Assembly (NCBI GenBank): GCA_946401765.1
Contig: CAMIVJ010000154.1
Coordinates: 1 to 6,749 of the forward strand
Direction: 5' to 3'
Length of the DNA: 6,749 nt
Source of the DNA: an uncultured bacterium
GTDB lineage: Bacteria; Verrucomicrobiota; Kiritimatiellia; RFP12; UBA1067
Part shown: positions 5,973 to 6,749 of the stretch, in pieces
Layout of the letters: every line of letters begins with the position of its first letter
Position numbering within the stretch: position 1 is the stretch's first letter
Notes under the pieces: model-generated
Database searches by the model: none
Seen by the model: the letters and a program-made list of their open reading frames with translations, nothing else
Told to the model about the DNA's origin: nothing
Made by a program: the position numbers and the translations under genes

Positions 5973-5978
5973 CCCCTT
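5973..5978 (-). promoter_or_regulatory. probable ribosome binding site of the L,D-transpeptidase
   Basis: The minus strand reads AAGGGG, 8 bases before the ATT codon at 5962-5964. It shares AAGG with the consensus AAGGAGG. Its spacing supports ATT as the start. It lies in the 45-base gap after the aspS stop. Confidence 0.4.
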
Positions 5979-6009
5979 GCTGTGCCGCCGCTTGCAGCCG
6001 GATATGCGG

Positions 6010-6749
6010 CTACTGAACGTTCTCGTTGGTGCCGCGGATCTTGATGTGGAGTTCGCGCAGCTGCTGCTCGGTGACGAAGTTCGGCGCGTTCATCATGAGG
6101 TCCTGCGCCTTCTGGTTCATCGGGAATGCAATGACCTCGCGGATGTTGGGAGTGTCGGTGAGCAGCATCACCATGCGGTCCACACCTGGTGCGATTCCGC
6201 CGTGGGGCGGCGCGCCGAACTGGAATGCGCTGTAGAGGCAGCCGAACTTCTGCTCGACCACCTCCTTGGGGTAGCCGGCGATCTCGAACGCCTTCTCCAT
6301 GATGTCGATACGGTGGTTGCGGATTGCGCCCGACGAGAGCTCAATGCCGTTGCACACCACGTCATACTGGTACGCCTCGATTTCAAGCGGCGGCTTCGTG
6401 TTGAGCGCCTCGAGCCCGCCCTGAGGCATCGAGAAGGGATTGTGCGAGAAGATGATCTTGCCGGTCTCGGGATCCTTCTCGAAGAATGGGAAGTCCACGA
6501 TCCAGCAGAACTTGTAGCAGCCGTGCTCGCGGATGTCGTTCGTGAGGTTGTCTGCTATGTTCGTGCGCACGAGGCCGGAGAGGCGGTGGCATTCATCGAC
6601 GTCGGCGGCCATGAAGAAGAGGCAGTCGCCGGGCTCCATCTTGGCAAGGGATTTCATCTCCTCGAGCTGCTCGGGCGAGAGGAACTTGGCGATGGGTCCC
6701 TTGAGCTCGCCCTCCTTGGTCCAGGAGATGTAGCCAAGGCCCTTGCCGC
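6010..6749 (-). CDS. aspS: aspartyl-tRNA synthetase, C-terminal part, cut by right edge
   Basis: AspRS is the cytosolic class II enzyme that charges tRNA-Asp with aspartate. The window holds the last 245 residues and the stop; the anticodon-binding domain and class II motifs 1 and 2 lie beyond the right edge. The fragment starts in the bacterial GAD insertion domain (GKGLGYISWTKEGELKGPIAKFL), with PGDCLFFMA and VRTNI further on. It then returns to the catalytic core: WIVDFPFFEKD, FSHNPFSMPQ, YDVVCNGIELSSGAIRNHR, and motif 3 GVDRMVMLL with the ATP-binding Arg. The C-terminus NIREVIAFPMNQKAQDLMMNAP followed by QLRELHIKI is typical of bacterial AspRS. An internal ATG at 6657 is not the start, since the frame is open and conserved to the edge. 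Whether it also charges tRNA-Asn cannot be told from this part. The L,D-transpeptidase gene follows on the same strand. Confidence 0.97.
   Translation of the reverse strand, partial: GKGLGYISWTKEGELKGPIAKFLSPEQLEEMKSLAKMEPGDCLFFMAADVDECHRLSGLVRTNIADNLTNDIREHGCYKFCWIVDFPFFEKDPETGKIIFSHNPFSMPQGGLEALNTKPPLEIEAYQYDVVCNGIELSSGAIRNHRIDIMEKAFEIAGYPKEVVEQKFGCLYSAFQFGAPPHGGIAPGVDRMVMLLTDTPNIREVIAFPMNQKAQDLMMNAPNFVTEQQLRELHIKIRGTNENVQ

Overview
The window reads as an ordinary stretch of a GC-rich bacterial chromosome with seven genes, two of them cut by the window edges. The secreted alpha-L-rhamnosidase-like protein next to a secreted esterase suggests a carbohydrate-degrading, possibly gut or environmental bacterium. 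A member of the Verrucomicrobiota/Kiritimatiellota/Lentisphaerota group would fit, but nothing here proves the phylum. Sigma70-like promoters and GAGG-type ribosome binding sites are visible.

Layout. Positions 1-2107, minus strand: the N-terminal 342 residues of a GH78-type alpha-L-rhamnosidase (running off the left edge), preceded by a secreted alpha/beta-hydrolase (esterase). Each has its own recognisable promoter. Positions 2108-2338: a divergent intergenic region with an extended -10 promoter facing left and a good sigma70-like promoter facing right. Positions 2339-4985, plus strand: a compact grpE-dnaJ-rsmE operon (gaps of 17 and 2 bases). Positions 4972-6749, minus strand: an L,D-transpeptidase gene converging on rsmE with a 14-base overlap, and upstream of it the C-terminal 245 residues of aspartyl-tRNA synthetase (running off the right edge).

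How the genes work together. GrpE and DnaJ are the nucleotide-exchange factor and J-domain co-chaperone of DnaK, whose gene is not in the window. RsmE modifies 16S rRNA and is probably translated by coupling to dnaJ. The L,D-transpeptidase is an exported cell-wall cross-linking enzyme and is probably co-transcribed with aspS. The esterase and rhamnosidase are plausibly partners in breaking down a decorated plant-type polysaccharide.

I found no mobile element, CRISPR array, RNA gene or defence system, and no convincing undescribed system. The points most worth checking are: (a) the L,D-transpeptidase frame has no ATG, GTG or TTG before a complete signal peptide and peptidoglycan-binding domain, and the best start is an ATT codon with a Shine-Dalgarno-like sequence; (b) the very short predicted grpE leader is almost entirely a hairpin and lacks a Shine-Dalgarno sequence; (c) GrpE has a long low-complexity N-terminal tail built partly from an in-frame duplication.
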